Of a DNA stretch of 64,000 bases, positions 45,898-54,644 are shown piece by piece. The notes under the pieces were generated by a model that worked only from the letters and a program-made list of their open reading frames with translations, searched no databases and had not been told where the DNA came from. The DNA is taken from NCBI GenBank assembly GCA_037445025.1, contig JBBILI010000016.1:1-64000 (forward strand). Reading direction: 5' to 3'. This DNA is from CAIQQQ01 sp037445025 (GTDB lineage: Bacteria > Pseudomonadota > Alphaproteobacteria > Acetobacterales > Acetobacteraceae). The position numbers and the translations under genes are program-made. Each line of letters begins with the position of its first letter. The stretch's first letter is position 1.

Positions 45898-47286
45898 TCA
45901 CCCCGGCATCTCATCGCTGCCGCGCCAGCACAGCAGCGTGAGCCGGCATCCTGGCGTGTCGGTGCCGATCTGGACGCCGAACCGGTGCAGTCGGGCCACT
46001 GCTGCCACCAGGCTCAGCCCAAGGCCGCTGCCCCCGGTCGATCTTGCGCCATCCGCCCGGTAGAACCGGTCGAACACGTGCGCGCGGGCCTCGGGTGCGA
46101 TGCCGGGTCCGGTGTCCGACACGACCAGTATCGGCTGCGTCGGGCTGCCGCACAGGCGCAGCTGCACATGGCCGCCGGCCGGGGTGAACTTCATCGCGTT
46201 GTCGACGAGATTGACCAGTGCCTCGACCAGCAGTTGCCGGTCGCCGATGACGAGGGCGGTCGTGTCGCATGTGGCGGTGAGCGACAGGCCGCCCTCTTCC
46301 GCGACGGGGCGGAAGCTGTCAGCGGTCTCGTGCAGGATCGCCGCGAGATCGACCGGCGCGAACGCGGCCTCCCGCCGCACATGCTCGATATCGGCGATGC
46401 GCAGCAGCGCGGTGACGATCGACAGGGCGCGGTCGACATTGCCGATCGACAGGGCGAGCTCCTCTGCGTCGGGCGTGTCGGGGCCCAGCCTGCCGGCCGC
46501 GCGCTCCAGCCGGGCGCGCAGCGCGGTCAGCGGCGTGCGGATGTCATGGGCGATGTTCTCGCCCACGCCGCGCAGCGCGCCCACCCCTTCCTCCAGCCGG
46601 TCGAGCATGCGGTTGACGATGGTGCAGAGCCGGTCGAGCTCGTCGCCGACGTCGCGTGCCGGCAGACGCGCGCCCAGATCGCCGGCGATGATGCGTTCGG
46701 CCACCGCATTGAGCCGCCGCAGCCGGCGTTCGGTGGCCAGGCCCGCCCAGGCGCCGCCGGCCAGGCTGAGCAGGATGGCCGGGATGATCCCGACCACGGC
46801 GCCGTTCACCAGCTTCTGCCGCACTTCGAGGATCTCATTGGCGCTGCGGGCGACGACCAGGATCTGCCGGTCCGGCAGGGTGCGCCCGGCTGCGCGCCAG
46901 TGCGCCGCCGGCAGGTCGGGCGACAGCACCGGATGCACGCGCCCGTCCAGCACCAGCCCGTCCGGGACCAGGCCGATATCGCCGACCACGGGATGGCGTG
47001 CGGGGTCGAACAGCCCCACCCGGGTCAGCACCTCGGGCCCGCCCTTCATGCGCGAGGTGATCATGAACGGCAGCAGCTCCGGCGGGCGGGCGCCGAGCAG
47101 TTCGAGCTGTTCGAGCACCGACCGGTCCAGCGTGTCGAATAGCAGCGCCGAGCTGCGCCAGTACATCAGGCCGAACATCGCCAGCAGGCTGCCGCCGAGC
47201 AGGCAGGCGACGGCGGCGCCCCAGCGCAGGCTACGGTTGTGGCGAAGCGTGCCCCAGGCGAGCGCGCCCGGTTCAGCCCGGGGCAT
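45898..47286 (-). CDS. Sensor histidine kinase (EnvZ/QseC type)
   Basis: This 462-residue inner-membrane kinase has a first transmembrane helix around 21-43 (WGAAVACLLGGSLLAMFGLMYW), a periplasmic sensor of about 120 residues, a second helix around 165-185 and HAMP (RLRRLNAVAERIIAGDLGARL). HisKA follows with GENIAHDIRTPLTALRARLE (phosphoacceptor His247), then HATPase_c with the N box VNLVDNAMKF, VSDTGPGI and GGSGLGLSL. The start overlaps the response regulator gene by 14 bp. The periplasmic domain matches no named sensor. It lies between bchJ and the sox cluster; whether it controls either is unknown. Confidence 0.92.
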   Translation of the reverse strand: MPRAEPGALAWGTLRHNRSLRWGAAVACLLGGSLLAMFGLMYWRSSALLFDTLDRSVLEQLELLGARPPELLPFMITSRMKGGPEVLTRVGLFDPARHPVVGDIGLVPDGLVLDGRVHPVLSPDLPAAHWRAAGRTLPDRQILVVARSANEILEVRQKLVNGAVVGIIPAILLSLAGGAWAGLATERRLRRLNAVAERIIAGDLGARLPARDVGDELDRLCTIVNRMLDRLEEGVGALRGVGENIAHDIRTPLTALRARLERAAGRLGPDTPDAEELALSIGNVDRALSIVTALLRIADIEHVRREAAFAPVDLAAILHETADSFRPVAEEGGLSLTATCDTTALVIGDRQLLVEALVNLVDNAMKFTPAGGHVQLRLCGSPTQPILVVSDTGPGIAPEARAHVFDRFYRADGARSTGGSGLGLSLVAAVARLHRFGVQIGTDTPGCRLTLLCWRGSDEMPG

Positions 47287-47950
47287 GCAGCACGAAGCCG
47301 ATGCCGCGCACCGTGCTCAGCAGCGGTGTCTCGCCGGGCGCGTCGAGCTTGCGGCGCAGCCTTCCCATATGCACGTCGACCAGATTGCTCTTGAGCTCGA
47401 AGCGATAGCCGAACACGTCCTCCAGCAGCATCTGGCGGGTGACCACCTGTTCGGGGCGGCGCATGAGATATTCCAGCATCTGGCACTCGCGGGACAGCAG
47501 GTCGAGCGCGCGCCCGCCGCGGGTGGCGGATTTGGTGACCAGGTTCAGCGCCAGCGCGCCGACATGCAGCATGGTCGGCCCCACGCCGATCGGGCGACGG
47601 ATCAGCGCCTCCAGCCGGGCGGAGAGCTCGCCGAGCGCGAACGGCTTCACCAGATAGTCGTCACCGCCGGCGCGCAGCCCGGTGATCCGGTCGGCCACCT
47701 GGTCGAGCGCGCTGAGCACCAGGGCGGGTGTCGTGACACCCTGGTGGCGCAGCGCCTGGATCACCGACAGCCCGTCGAGTCCCGGCAGCATGCGATCGAC
47801 CACCAGCACGTCCCACGGCTGCGCCAGGGCCGCGGCCAGACCGGTTGGGCCGTCTGCCGCGCAATCCACCGCGTAGCCGCAGCGTGTCAGCTCGGCGGCG
47901 ATCTCGCCGGCCGTCTGCGGATCGTCCTCGATGACGAGGATCGTTGTCAT
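47273..47950 (-). CDS. OmpR-family response regulator
   Basis: This 225-residue regulator has a receiver domain at 1-120 with ILVIEDDPQT, the phosphoacceptor in VLVVDRMLPGLDGLSVI and the switch lysine in YLVKPFALGELSARLEAL. An OmpR/PhoB winged helix covers about 130-222 with LLSRECQMLEYLMRRPEQVV and SNLVDVHMGRLRRKLD. The start at 47950 (MTTILV) is where the receiver begins; the frame extends slightly upstream. It is transcribed away from soxC with 143 bp between them, a position from which it could bind the sox promoter, but no direct-repeat operator was identified. Confidence 0.92.
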   Translation of the reverse strand: MTTILVIEDDPQTAGEIAAELTRCGYAVDCAADGPTGLAAALAQPWDVLVVDRMLPGLDGLSVIQALRHQGVTTPALVLSALDQVADRITGLRAGGDDYLVKPFALGELSARLEALIRRPIGVGPTMLHVGALALNLVTKSATRGGRALDLLSRECQMLEYLMRRPEQVVTRQMLLEDVFGYRFELKSNLVDVHMGRLRRKLDAPGETPLLSTVRGIGFVLHAPG

Positions 47951-48093
47951 GTGCCTCCACCCCCGCAAGGTCGCGCCGTGGCGGGATCGACCCTGTCACC
48001 GAATTTAATCGCAGCCAGATGAACGCGTTGCAATAGTGGTGGGGCACCGAAAAAAGTGCGGCATGACAAGAAGACGAGCGAGGGCGGGACGGA

Positions 48094-49386
48094 ATGATGG
48101 TGGAACAGCCACACCAAGGGCGTGATGTGTCAGAAGCGCCGCCGGGCCGCCGGACGCTGTTCCGCGCCGGACTCGGCGCCACAGCCGCGGCGCTCGCCGC
48201 CGGCACCGCGCGCCGCGCCCGAGCCGAAGACCAGTCTCCCCCGGACGATCCCGCGTGGTCGCAGGCGCTTGGCCCCGGCATTGGCGACCGTGTCTACGGC
48301 ACGCCGTCGCATTTCGAGGCCGATGTCATCCGCCGCAACGTGCCGTGGCTGACGGCCAATGCCGAATCATCGATCAGCTTCACGCCGCTGCAGTATCAGC
48401 AGGGCATCATCACCCCCTCAGGCGTGTTCTTCGAGCGCTACCATGCCGGGCGGCCGACGGTGGACCCGGCCCAGCATCGGCTGATGATCCATGGCCTGGT
48501 GGACCGTCCGCTGCTGCTGACGATGGCGGACATCAAGCGCTTCCCCAGCGAGAACCGCATCCATTTCATCGAATGCCCCGCCAATGGCGGCATGGAATGG
48601 CGCGCGGCGCAGCTGAACTCGCTGCAGTACACCCACGGCATGATCGGCTGTGCCGAATGGACCGGGGTGAAGCTGTCAACCCTTCTCAACGAGGTCGGCA
48701 TCAAGCCCAAGGCCTCCTGGGTGCTGGCCGAAGGCGCTGACGGCGCGCATATGGCGCGCTCGATCCCGCTTGAGAAATGCCTTGATGACGTGCTGGTCGT
48801 CTACGCCCAGAACGGCGAGGCGCTGCGGCCGGAGCAGGGCTATCCGCTGCGGCTGATCGTGCCGGGCTGGCAGGGCAATGTGAACATCAAATGGATCCGC
48901 CGGCTGGAACTGGGCGACGCGCCCTGGTTCACCCGCGAGGAGACCTCGAAATACACCGAGCTGATGGCCGACGGGAAGGCGCGCGGCTTCACCTGGCCGA
49001 TCTATGCCAAGTCCGTCATCACCTTTCCCTGTCCGGAGATGCCGGCCAAAGGACCAGGGATCTATGAGATCCGCGGCCTCGCCTGGTCGGGGCTTGGCAA
49101 GGTTGCGGCCGTGGATGTCAGCACTGATGGCGGCATCAACTGGACGCGGGCGCGGTTGCACAATCCGGTGCTGTCCAAGGCGCTGACCCGGTTCACCCTG
49201 GAATGGCGGTGGGACGGCAAGCCCGCTCTGCTGCAGTCCCGTGCCATTGACGAAACCGGGTTTGTGCAGCCCACTCTGGCGGAGCTGCGTCACGTCCGCG
49301 GCACCAACGGGGTCTATAACAACAATTCGATCCAGACCTGGCAGGTCAAGCCGGATGGGAGCGTGTTCAATGTTCAGCTGGGGTAG
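48094..49386 (+). CDS. soxC: Sulfite/sulfane dehydrogenase molybdenum subunit SoxC
   Basis: This 430-residue periplasmic molybdopterin enzyme of the sulfite oxidase family is the catalytic half of the Sox(CD)2 sulfane dehydrogenase, which oxidises the SoxY-bound sulfane sulfur. It has a twin-arginine signal (RRTLFRAGLGATAAALAAGT). The molybdopterin domain contains FIECPANGGMEWRA, whose Cys is the expected Mo ligand, and MIGCAEWTGVKLSTLL. A dimerisation domain includes AWSGLGKVAAVDVSTDGG. It is the first gene of the sox cluster. GGGACGGA precedes the ATG. The gene overlaps soxD by 17 bp. Confidence 0.94.
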   Translation: MMVEQPHQGRDVSEAPPGRRTLFRAGLGATAAALAAGTARRARAEDQSPPDDPAWSQALGPGIGDRVYGTPSHFEADVIRRNVPWLTANAESSISFTPLQYQQGIITPSGVFFERYHAGRPTVDPAQHRLMIHGLVDRPLLLTMADIKRFPSENRIHFIECPANGGMEWRAAQLNSLQYTHGMIGCAEWTGVKLSTLLNEVGIKPKASWVLAEGADGAHMARSIPLEKCLDDVLVVYAQNGEALRPEQGYPLRLIVPGWQGNVNIKWIRRLELGDAPWFTREETSKYTELMADGKARGFTWPIYAKSVITFPCPEMPAKGPGIYEIRGLAWSGLGKVAAVDVSTDGGINWTRARLHNPVLSKALTRFTLEWRWDGKPALLQSRAIDETGFVQPTLAELRHVRGTNGVYNNNSIQTWQVKPDGSVFNVQLG

Positions 49387-50026
49387 ATTGTTCGCTGTCG
49401 CGGGAGCCCTTCTGCCGATTGCGGCCTTCGCGGCTGACGCGCCGCATTACGGCTTCGGCACCACGCCCACCCCGGCGCAGATCGAGGGCTGGGCGATCGC
49501 GGTGCGACCCGACGGGCAGGGCCTGCCGCCGGGCAGCGGCTCGGTGCATGATGGCGACGACCTGTTCTCAGCCCTGTGCTCCACCTGTCACGGCACGTTC
49601 GGTGAAGGTGCGGGGCGCTATCCGCGCATCGCCGGCGAAGGCAAGCTGACCGGCGACCGGCCGGAGCAGACCGTGGCCTCGTACTGGCCCTACGCCACAA
49701 CGCTGTTCGACTACATCAACCGCGCCATGCCGTTCCCCACGCCGCATGTGCTGCCGCCTGACCAGGTCTATGCCATCACCGCCTATGTGCTGAACCTCAA
49801 CGGGCTGGTGGACGACAATTTCGTGGCGGATGCGAAATCGCTGCCGCAGGTCAAGATGCCCAACGTCAACGGCTTCATCTGGAAGGACCCGCGGCCGGAC
49901 ACGCATGACGAGGCCTGCATGAGCAACTGCCGCGCGCCCGCCGACATCAAGGTGGTCTCGACCGCCGAAGGCAAGTCGCTGACGCCGCGCACCACCGGCA
50001 CGCTCGACACGGCGATGCCGCAATGA
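49370..50026 (+). CDS. soxD: Cytochrome c subunit SoxD (short, one haem)
   Basis: This 218-residue exported c-type cytochrome has a signal peptide (FAVAGALLPIAAFAAD) and one haem-binding motif, CSTCH (Cys70, Cys73, His74). A likely methionine ligand is in NRAMPFPTPHVLPPDQVYAI. It passes electrons from SoxC to the respiratory or photosynthetic chain. Classical SoxD of Paracoccus has two haem domains and about 380 residues; this one is the short single-haem form. The C-terminal ~60 residues with DEACMSNCRAP contain a possible disulfide pair. Confidence 0.88.
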   Translation: MFSWGRLFAVAGALLPIAAFAADAPHYGFGTTPTPAQIEGWAIAVRPDGQGLPPGSGSVHDGDDLFSALCSTCHGTFGEGAGRYPRIAGEGKLTGDRPEQTVASYWPYATTLFDYINRAMPFPTPHVLPPDQVYAITAYVLNLNGLVDDNFVADAKSLPQVKMPNVNGFIWKDPRPDTHDEACMSNCRAPADIKVVSTAEGKSLTPRTTGTLDTAMPQ

Positions 50027-50358
50027 AGCGCGCATTTCTGGCCCTCGCCCTGCTCGCGGCGGTGCCGGCGCAGGCGCAGGCGCAGACGCCGGCACCGCCC
50101 GGGCAGGCCATCGCCTTCGACCGCGCCAAGGGCAACTGCCTCGCCTGCCACACCATGCGCGGCGGCGATGTGCCCAGCAATGTCGGGCCTGAGCTCAACG
50201 ACATGAAGGCGCGGTTTCCCAACCGCGCCGATCTCGTGGCCATTCTGCAGAACGAGCAGGCGCGCAATCCGCAGACCGTGATGCCGCTCTTCGGCCGCAA
50301 CCTCATCCTCGACGACCGCGAGATCAACGCGATCGTCGATTTTCTCTACACGCTGTAG
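50023..50358 (+). CDS. soxX: Cytochrome c SoxX
   Basis: This 111-residue periplasmic cytochrome c has a signal peptide (MKRAFLALALLAAVPAQAQA). The haem motif is GNCLACHTMRGGDVPSNVGP (Cys39, Cys42, His43) and the methionine ligand is probably in PQTVMPLFGRNLILDDREIN. SoxX pairs with SoxA to attach thiosulfate to the carrier cysteine of SoxY. The ATG overlaps the soxD stop. The size equals the short SoxX type. Confidence 0.92.
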   Translation: MKRAFLALALLAAVPAQAQAQTPAPPGQAIAFDRAKGNCLACHTMRGGDVPSNVGPELNDMKARFPNRADLVAILQNEQARNPQTVMPLFGRNLILDDREINAIVDFLYTL

Positions 50359-50376
50359 CCGCCAAGGATTCTTGCC

Positions 50377-50844
50377 ATGCACACCGAACCCCACGACACC
50401 ACGCGACGCGCCACGCTGCGCCTGCTGGCGCTGCTCGGCGTGGCCGGCTTCGCGGGCCAGGCCCGCGCCGACGCGCCGGGCTGGCCGGTTGAGGCGTTCA
50501 AGCAGAAGACCGAGGTCGACGCCTTGCAGCACCTCTACGGCAAGCCGTTCGAGGTGTCGGACAAGGTGACCTTGGATGTGCCCGAGATCGCCGAAAACGG
50601 CGCGGTGGTGCCGGTTTCGGTGAGCACGACGCTGGCGGGCGTGACCTCCATCAGCATCCTGGTGCCGGAGAACCCGTTCACCCTGGCGGCGTCCTACAAG
50701 ATGGCCGATGCCACTATGCCCGCCATCGGCTGCCGGCTGAAGATGGCCAAGACCAGCAATGTCATCGCCCTCGTGGAATCCGGCGGCAAGGTCTACGCCG
50801 CGGTCAAGGAAGTGAAAGTCACCCTCGGCGGCTGCGGCGGCTGA
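50377..50844 (+). CDS. soxY: Sulfur carrier protein SoxY
   Basis: This 155-residue periplasmic carrier has a twin-arginine-type signal (TTRRATLRLLALLGVAGF, cleavage near ARADAPG) and ends in the diagnostic swinging arm GGCGG, whose cysteine holds the sulfur intermediates. SoxY is exported in complex with SoxZ, so the Tat route fits. Core strands such as SISILVPENPFTLAASYKM match the immunoglobulin-like fold. It is 18 bp past soxX and 24 bp before soxZ. Confidence 0.95.
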   Translation: MHTEPHDTTRRATLRLLALLGVAGFAGQARADAPGWPVEAFKQKTEVDALQHLYGKPFEVSDKVTLDVPEIAENGAVVPVSVSTTLAGVTSISILVPENPFTLAASYKMADATMPAIGCRLKMAKTSNVIALVESGGKVYAAVKEVKVTLGGCGG

Positions 50845-50868
50845 GCGGGACGGGAAGGAAACAGCATC

Positions 50869-51180
50869 ATGGCATCGACCATTCGCGTTCGCGCGCTCGC
50901 CAACGGCACCAGCACCGAGGTGCAGGCGCTGATCCAGCACCCGATGGACAGCGGCTTCGTCAAGGACAGCGACGGCAACCTGATCCCGCCGCATTATATC
51001 GAAACCGTCACCTTCGAGCATGCCGGCAAGATCGTGCTGACCTCCAACTGGGGGCCTGCCGTCTCCAAGGACCCCTACACCAAGTTCTCCTTCAAAGGCG
51101 GCGCCAAGGGCGATGTGCTGACGGTCACCTGGGTGGACAATCTGGGCAAGACCGACACGGTCGCGGCGAAGATCGCGTGA
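50869..51180 (+). CDS. soxZ: Sulfur carrier partner SoxZ
   Basis: This 103-residue protein has no signal peptide, as expected for SoxZ, which rides out with SoxY. Typical segments are IRVRALANGTSTEVQALIQH, IPPHYIETVTFEHAGK and SFKGGAKGDVLTVTWVDN. GGACGGGAAGGAAACAGC precedes the ATG. The stop overlaps the soxA GTG start. Confidence 0.95.
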   Translation: MASTIRVRALANGTSTEVQALIQHPMDSGFVKDSDGNLIPPHYIETVTFEHAGKIVLTSNWGPAVSKDPYTKFSFKGGAKGDVLTVTWVDNLGKTDTVAAKIA

Positions 51181-52028
51181 ATATCCGCCCGCTGATCCCG
51201 GTCGCACTCGCGGCCTGCCTGCTCGGCGGTGCTGCGCCGGCGCCGGCGGACGGCCTGGCGGTGGCGGCCGCCGACCAGAAGGCGTTCCAGGCGTTCTTCA
51301 AGGATCGCTTTCCCACGCTGCCGCTGGCCGAGTTCGGCAACGGGCCCTATGCCGTCAACGCCGAGATGCGCAAGCAATGGGAGGACATCATGCAGTTCCC
51401 CCCGTATGACTTCGCGCTCGACGAAGGCAAGACCGCGTTCGAGACCAAGTTCGCCAACGGCAAATCCTACGCCGACTGCTTCGAGAACGGCGGCATCGGG
51501 GTGCGGCAGAACTTTCCGTATTTCGATACCAAGACCGGCGAGGTCATCACCCTCGACCTCGCCATCAACCGCTGCCGCGAGGCCAACGGCGAGAAGCCGC
51601 TGAAATATCAGACCGGGCTGATCGCTTCGATCGACGCCTACATGGCCGAGACCTCGCGCGACAAGCCGTTCAACATCAAGATCCCCGACGATCCCCGCGC
51701 CGTCGCCGCCTATGAGGCCGGCAAGGAGTTCTTCTACACCCGCCGCGGCCAGCTCAACTTCGCCTGCGCCAGCTGCCACGTGACCAGCTCCGGCGACCGT
51801 ATGCGCGGCGATATCCTCGCCCCCGCCCTGGGCATCCTCGCGGCGTTCCCAATCTACCGGTCGGACTGGGGCAGCATGGGCACGATCGATCGGCGCTTTA
51901 CCAGCTGCTCGTCCCAGATGCGCTCCGAGCCGCTGCCGCCGGAGGACCCGGCCTATCGCAACGTGGAATACTTCCTCTCCTACATGAGCAACGGCGTGCC
52001 GATCACCGGCCCGGGGACACGGCCATGA
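51177..52028 (+). CDS. soxA: Cytochrome c SoxA (single-haem form)
   Basis: This 283-residue periplasmic subunit of SoxXA has a signal peptide (RPLIPVALAACLLGGAAPAP). Only one haem motif is present, CASCH (Cys197, Cys200, His201). At the site of the other haem in di-haem SoxA proteins there are two separate cysteines (YADCFENGG and NRCREANGE) that probably form a disulfide. The active-site cysteine that becomes a persulfide ligand is in RRFTSCSSQMRSE. The start is a GTG overlapping the soxZ stop. SoxXA joins thiosulfate to SoxY. Confidence 0.92.
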   Translation: MNIRPLIPVALAACLLGGAAPAPADGLAVAAADQKAFQAFFKDRFPTLPLAEFGNGPYAVNAEMRKQWEDIMQFPPYDFALDEGKTAFETKFANGKSYADCFENGGIGVRQNFPYFDTKTGEVITLDLAINRCREANGEKPLKYQTGLIASIDAYMAETSRDKPFNIKIPDDPRAVAAYEAGKEFFYTRRGQLNFACASCHVTSSGDRMRGDILAPALGILAAFPIYRSDWGSMGTIDRRFTSCSSQMRSEPLPPEDPAYRNVEYFLSYMSNGVPITGPGTRP

Positions 52029-52318
52029 AGCGGCTTCTCGTGGCGTTCCTGCTGGTGGCGGCGCCGGCCTTCGCCGCCGACCAGACTGCCGCAACCGCGG
52101 CGCTGGCCGCGGCCGACCAGGCCGAGGCCCAGGCAGGCCAGCTCGGCAATCGCTGGGTGCCGGCCGAGGCGGCGCTGAAGGCCGCGCGCGCTGCGGCGGC
52201 GAAACAGGATTGGGACACGGCCCTGATAGAGGCGACGCGGGCGAAGGCCTATGCGGAGCGGGCGGTGGAGCAGGCGAAGGAGCAGAAGATGGTTTGGCAG
52301 GAAGCAGTGATTAAGTAA
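52025..52318 (+). CDS. Small exported SoxK-like (SoxXA-binding) protein
   Basis: This 97-residue protein has a signal peptide (MKRLLVAFLLVAAPAFAAD) and a mature part of alanine-rich helices (WVPAEAALKAARAAAAKQDW, ALIEATRAKAYAERAVEQAK). Size, composition and position directly after soxA match the SoxK/SAXB proteins, which bind SoxXA and raise its activity in organisms with single-haem SoxA. The name is inferred from context and composition, since the fold is low in distinctive motifs. It overlaps soxA by four bases. Confidence 0.72.
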   Translation: MKRLLVAFLLVAAPAFAADQTAATAALAAADQAEAQAGQLGNRWVPAEAALKAARAAAAKQDWDTALIEATRAKAYAERAVEQAKEQKMVWQEAVIK

Positions 52319-52321
52319 GAA

Positions 52322-52437
52322 GTTCTTTTTTTTTGAAAAAAAGAACCAAAAAACTTTCTATCGGCTCATGCGCTGCTCCGGAGAGAGGTCCGCTCAAACG
52401 GATAAAAGTCTTTTGCTTCTTTTCTTCAGAAAAGAAG
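52322..52437. repeat. Paired T-rich hairpin element (types I and II) inside the sox cluster
   Basis: Type I at 52322-52357 (GTTCTTTTTTTTTGAAAAAAAGAAC, then CAAAAAACTTT) begins 4 bp past the soxK-like stop. A spacer with CTCCGGAGAG follows, then type II at 52404-52437 (AAAAGTCTTTTGC, then CTTCTTTTCTTCAGAAAAGAAG). If it terminates transcription it would separate soxCDXYZAK from soxB. Confidence 0.8.
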
Positions 52438-52469
52438 ACCTTGCTTCCTTCCTTGTTTGGAACAAAACC

Positions 52470-54176
52470 ATGCCCATCACCCGGCGCGCCCTGCTCCCCC
52501 TGCTCGCCGCCAGCGCGCTGGCCCGCCCCGCCCGCGCCGCCACCGGCAGCGTCCGCCTGCTGCACATGACCGACACCCACGCCCAGCTCAACCCCATCTA
52601 CTTCCGCGAGCCCAGCGTCAACATCGGCATGGGCGACGCCAAAGGCCGCCCGCCCCACCTCGTGGGCGACGCCTTCCTGTCCCATTTCGGCGTCAAACCA
52701 GGCTCCGCCGACGCCTATGCGCTCACCTGCCTCGACTTCGCCACCGCCGCACGCCACTACGGCCGCATGGGCGGCTTCGCGCACCTGGCCACGCTGATCC
52801 ACCGCCTGCGCGACGAGGCCGGCCCGGCCAACACCTTGCTGCTCGACGGCGGCGACACCTGGCAGGGATCGTTTCCCGCACATAACAGCCAGGGCCTGGG
52901 CATGGTCGGCCTCGCCAACCTGCTCGGCGTGGACGCGATGACCTCGCATTTCGAAATGACCTACGGGCAGGCGCAGTTCCGCGCCAACCTCAAGGCATTC
53001 AAGGGCGACTACATCGCCCAGAACGTGTTCCTCACCGACGACGCCTCGTTCAACGGCGCCGAGGCGCTCGACCCCGACAGCGGCCGCGTGTTCAAGCCCT
53101 ACATCATGCGCGAGGTGGGCGGCCGCCGCATCGCCGTCATCGGCCAGTGCTTCCCCTATCAGCCGATCGCCCATCCCCGCCGCTTCGTGCCGGACTGGAC
53201 GTTCGGAATCCGCGAAAGCGACCTGCAGAAGGTGGTCACCACCGTGCGCGGCCAGGAGAAGGCCGACGCGGTGATCCTGCTGTCGCACAACGGCATGGAT
53301 GTGGACCTGAAACTCGCCAGCCGGGTCAGCGGCATCGACCTCATCCTCGGCGGCCACACCCATGACGGGCTGCCGGTGCCGTCCTTGGTGACCAATCCCG
53401 GCGGCAAGACGCTGGTCAGCAACGGCGGCTCCAACGGCAAGTGTCTGGGTGTGGTCGACCTCGATGTCGGCCAGGGGCGGGTCAACGGCGTCAGCTATCG
53501 GCTGATGCCGGTGTTCTCCGACCTGCTGCCGGCCGACCCTGAGATGCAGGCCGCCATCACCGCCCTGCGCGCGCCCGATGCCGCCCATCTCGATGAGAAA
53601 CTCGCCTCCGCCGGCGAGCTGCTGTATCGCCGCGGCAATGTCGCCGGCACCATGGACCAGGTGCTGTGCGACGCGCTGCGCCAGGAGCTGGATGCGCCGA
53701 TCTCGCTCTCACCAGGCTTCCGCTGGGGGCCGAGCGTGCTGCCGGGCGATGCCATCACCATGGATCTCGTCTATTCCACCACCGCCATCACCTACCCCGA
53801 CGTGTATGTGCAGGAGATGACCGGCGCCGCGATCAAGACGATCATGGAGGATGTCGCCGACAATCTGTTCAATCCCGATCCGTATGTGCAGCAGGGCGGC
53901 GACATGGTGCGTGTCGGCGGGCTCGATTACGTCTGCACGCCGGGGGCTGCGATGAACGGGCGGATTTCCGCGCTGACCCTGCCGGACGGCACGGCGCTCG
54001 AGGCCGGCAAGACCTATCGCGTCGCCGGCTGGGCCTCGGTCAATCTCGAACAGACCGGGCGGCCGGTGTGGGACGTGCTGGCGAAATACCTGCGCGGCCA
54101 GGGCGAGGTGACCTTGAAGCGGCCGAGCCAAGTGAAGTTCAGCGGCATCGACGGCAATCCCGGTTTTTCGGCATGA
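52470..54176 (+). CDS. soxB: Thiosulfohydrolase SoxB
   Basis: This 568-residue periplasmic dimanganese enzyme of the 5'-nucleotidase/metallophosphatase fold hydrolytically releases sulfate from SoxY-cysteine-S-sulfate. It has a twin-arginine-like signal (ITRRALLPLLAASALARPA). Metal ligands fall in LLHMTDTHAQLNP, LLLDGGDTWQGS, ILLSHNGMDVD and LILGGHTHDGLP. The C-terminal substrate domain contains ISLSPGFRWGPSVLPGD. The ATG at 52470 is the family start; the frame continues upstream through the hairpin repeat without similarity. It overlaps the next gene by four bases. Confidence 0.95.
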   Translation: MPITRRALLPLLAASALARPARAATGSVRLLHMTDTHAQLNPIYFREPSVNIGMGDAKGRPPHLVGDAFLSHFGVKPGSADAYALTCLDFATAARHYGRMGGFAHLATLIHRLRDEAGPANTLLLDGGDTWQGSFPAHNSQGLGMVGLANLLGVDAMTSHFEMTYGQAQFRANLKAFKGDYIAQNVFLTDDASFNGAEALDPDSGRVFKPYIMREVGGRRIAVIGQCFPYQPIAHPRRFVPDWTFGIRESDLQKVVTTVRGQEKADAVILLSHNGMDVDLKLASRVSGIDLILGGHTHDGLPVPSLVTNPGGKTLVSNGGSNGKCLGVVDLDVGQGRVNGVSYRLMPVFSDLLPADPEMQAAITALRAPDAAHLDEKLASAGELLYRRGNVAGTMDQVLCDALRQELDAPISLSPGFRWGPSVLPGDAITMDLVYSTTAITYPDVYVQEMTGAAIKTIMEDVADNLFNPDPYVQQGGDMVRVGGLDYVCTPGAAMNGRISALTLPDGTALEAGKTYRVAGWASVNLEQTGRPVWDVLAKYLRGQGEVTLKRPSQVKFSGIDGNPGFSA

Positions 54177-54622
54177 CCGCCCGGGTGCTGCTGGCGCTGC
54201 TGCTGTTCGCCACTCCCGCGCTGGCGCAGGGCACGCCGGCCGTGGGTGTGCAGGGGGAGCCGGTGTTCACCGAGCACCGGCTGGCGCTGCAGCTGTCTGA
54301 CGCCGACCCGGCCAAGCAGACCCAGGTGCTCAACAACGCCGCCAACGTGCTGGAGGTGTACGGGCCGGACAAGGTCGCCATCGAGGTGGTGACCTTCGGA
54401 CCGGGGATCGACCTGCTGCATGACGGCAATGCGAATGCCGACCGCATCCATAGCCTCAGCCTGCAGGGCGTGAAGTTCGATGTGTGCCTCAACACGGTCC
54501 ACACCGTCGAGCGCAATACCGGCAAGCCCTACGCGCTGAATCCTCTGGCACGGCCGGTTCATGCCGGGATCGTGCAGATCATAACGCTGGCCGAGCACGG
54601 CTATGTCGTCGTTCGTCCCTGA
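54173..54622 (+). CDS. Exported DsrE-like protein, first of two
   Basis: This 149-residue protein has a signal peptide (MTARVLLALLLFATPALA) and a DsrE/DsrF-type domain. The fold shows HRLALQLSDADPAKQTQVLN, VLEVYGPDKVAIEVVTFGPG and a conserved cysteine in LQGVKFDVCLNTV. It ends in HAGIVQIITLAEHGYVVVRP, the usual DsrE C-terminal strand. DsrE-family proteins transfer sulfane sulfur on cysteine. A periplasmic version within a sox operon suggests handling of sulfur released from or delivered to SoxYZ. This role is inferred. Confidence 0.75.
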   Translation: MTARVLLALLLFATPALAQGTPAVGVQGEPVFTEHRLALQLSDADPAKQTQVLNNAANVLEVYGPDKVAIEVVTFGPGIDLLHDGNANADRIHSLSLQGVKFDVCLNTVHTVERNTGKPYALNPLARPVHAGIVQIITLAEHGYVVVRP

Positions 54623-54644
54623 TGCCTTCAAGGAGTTGCCCCGC

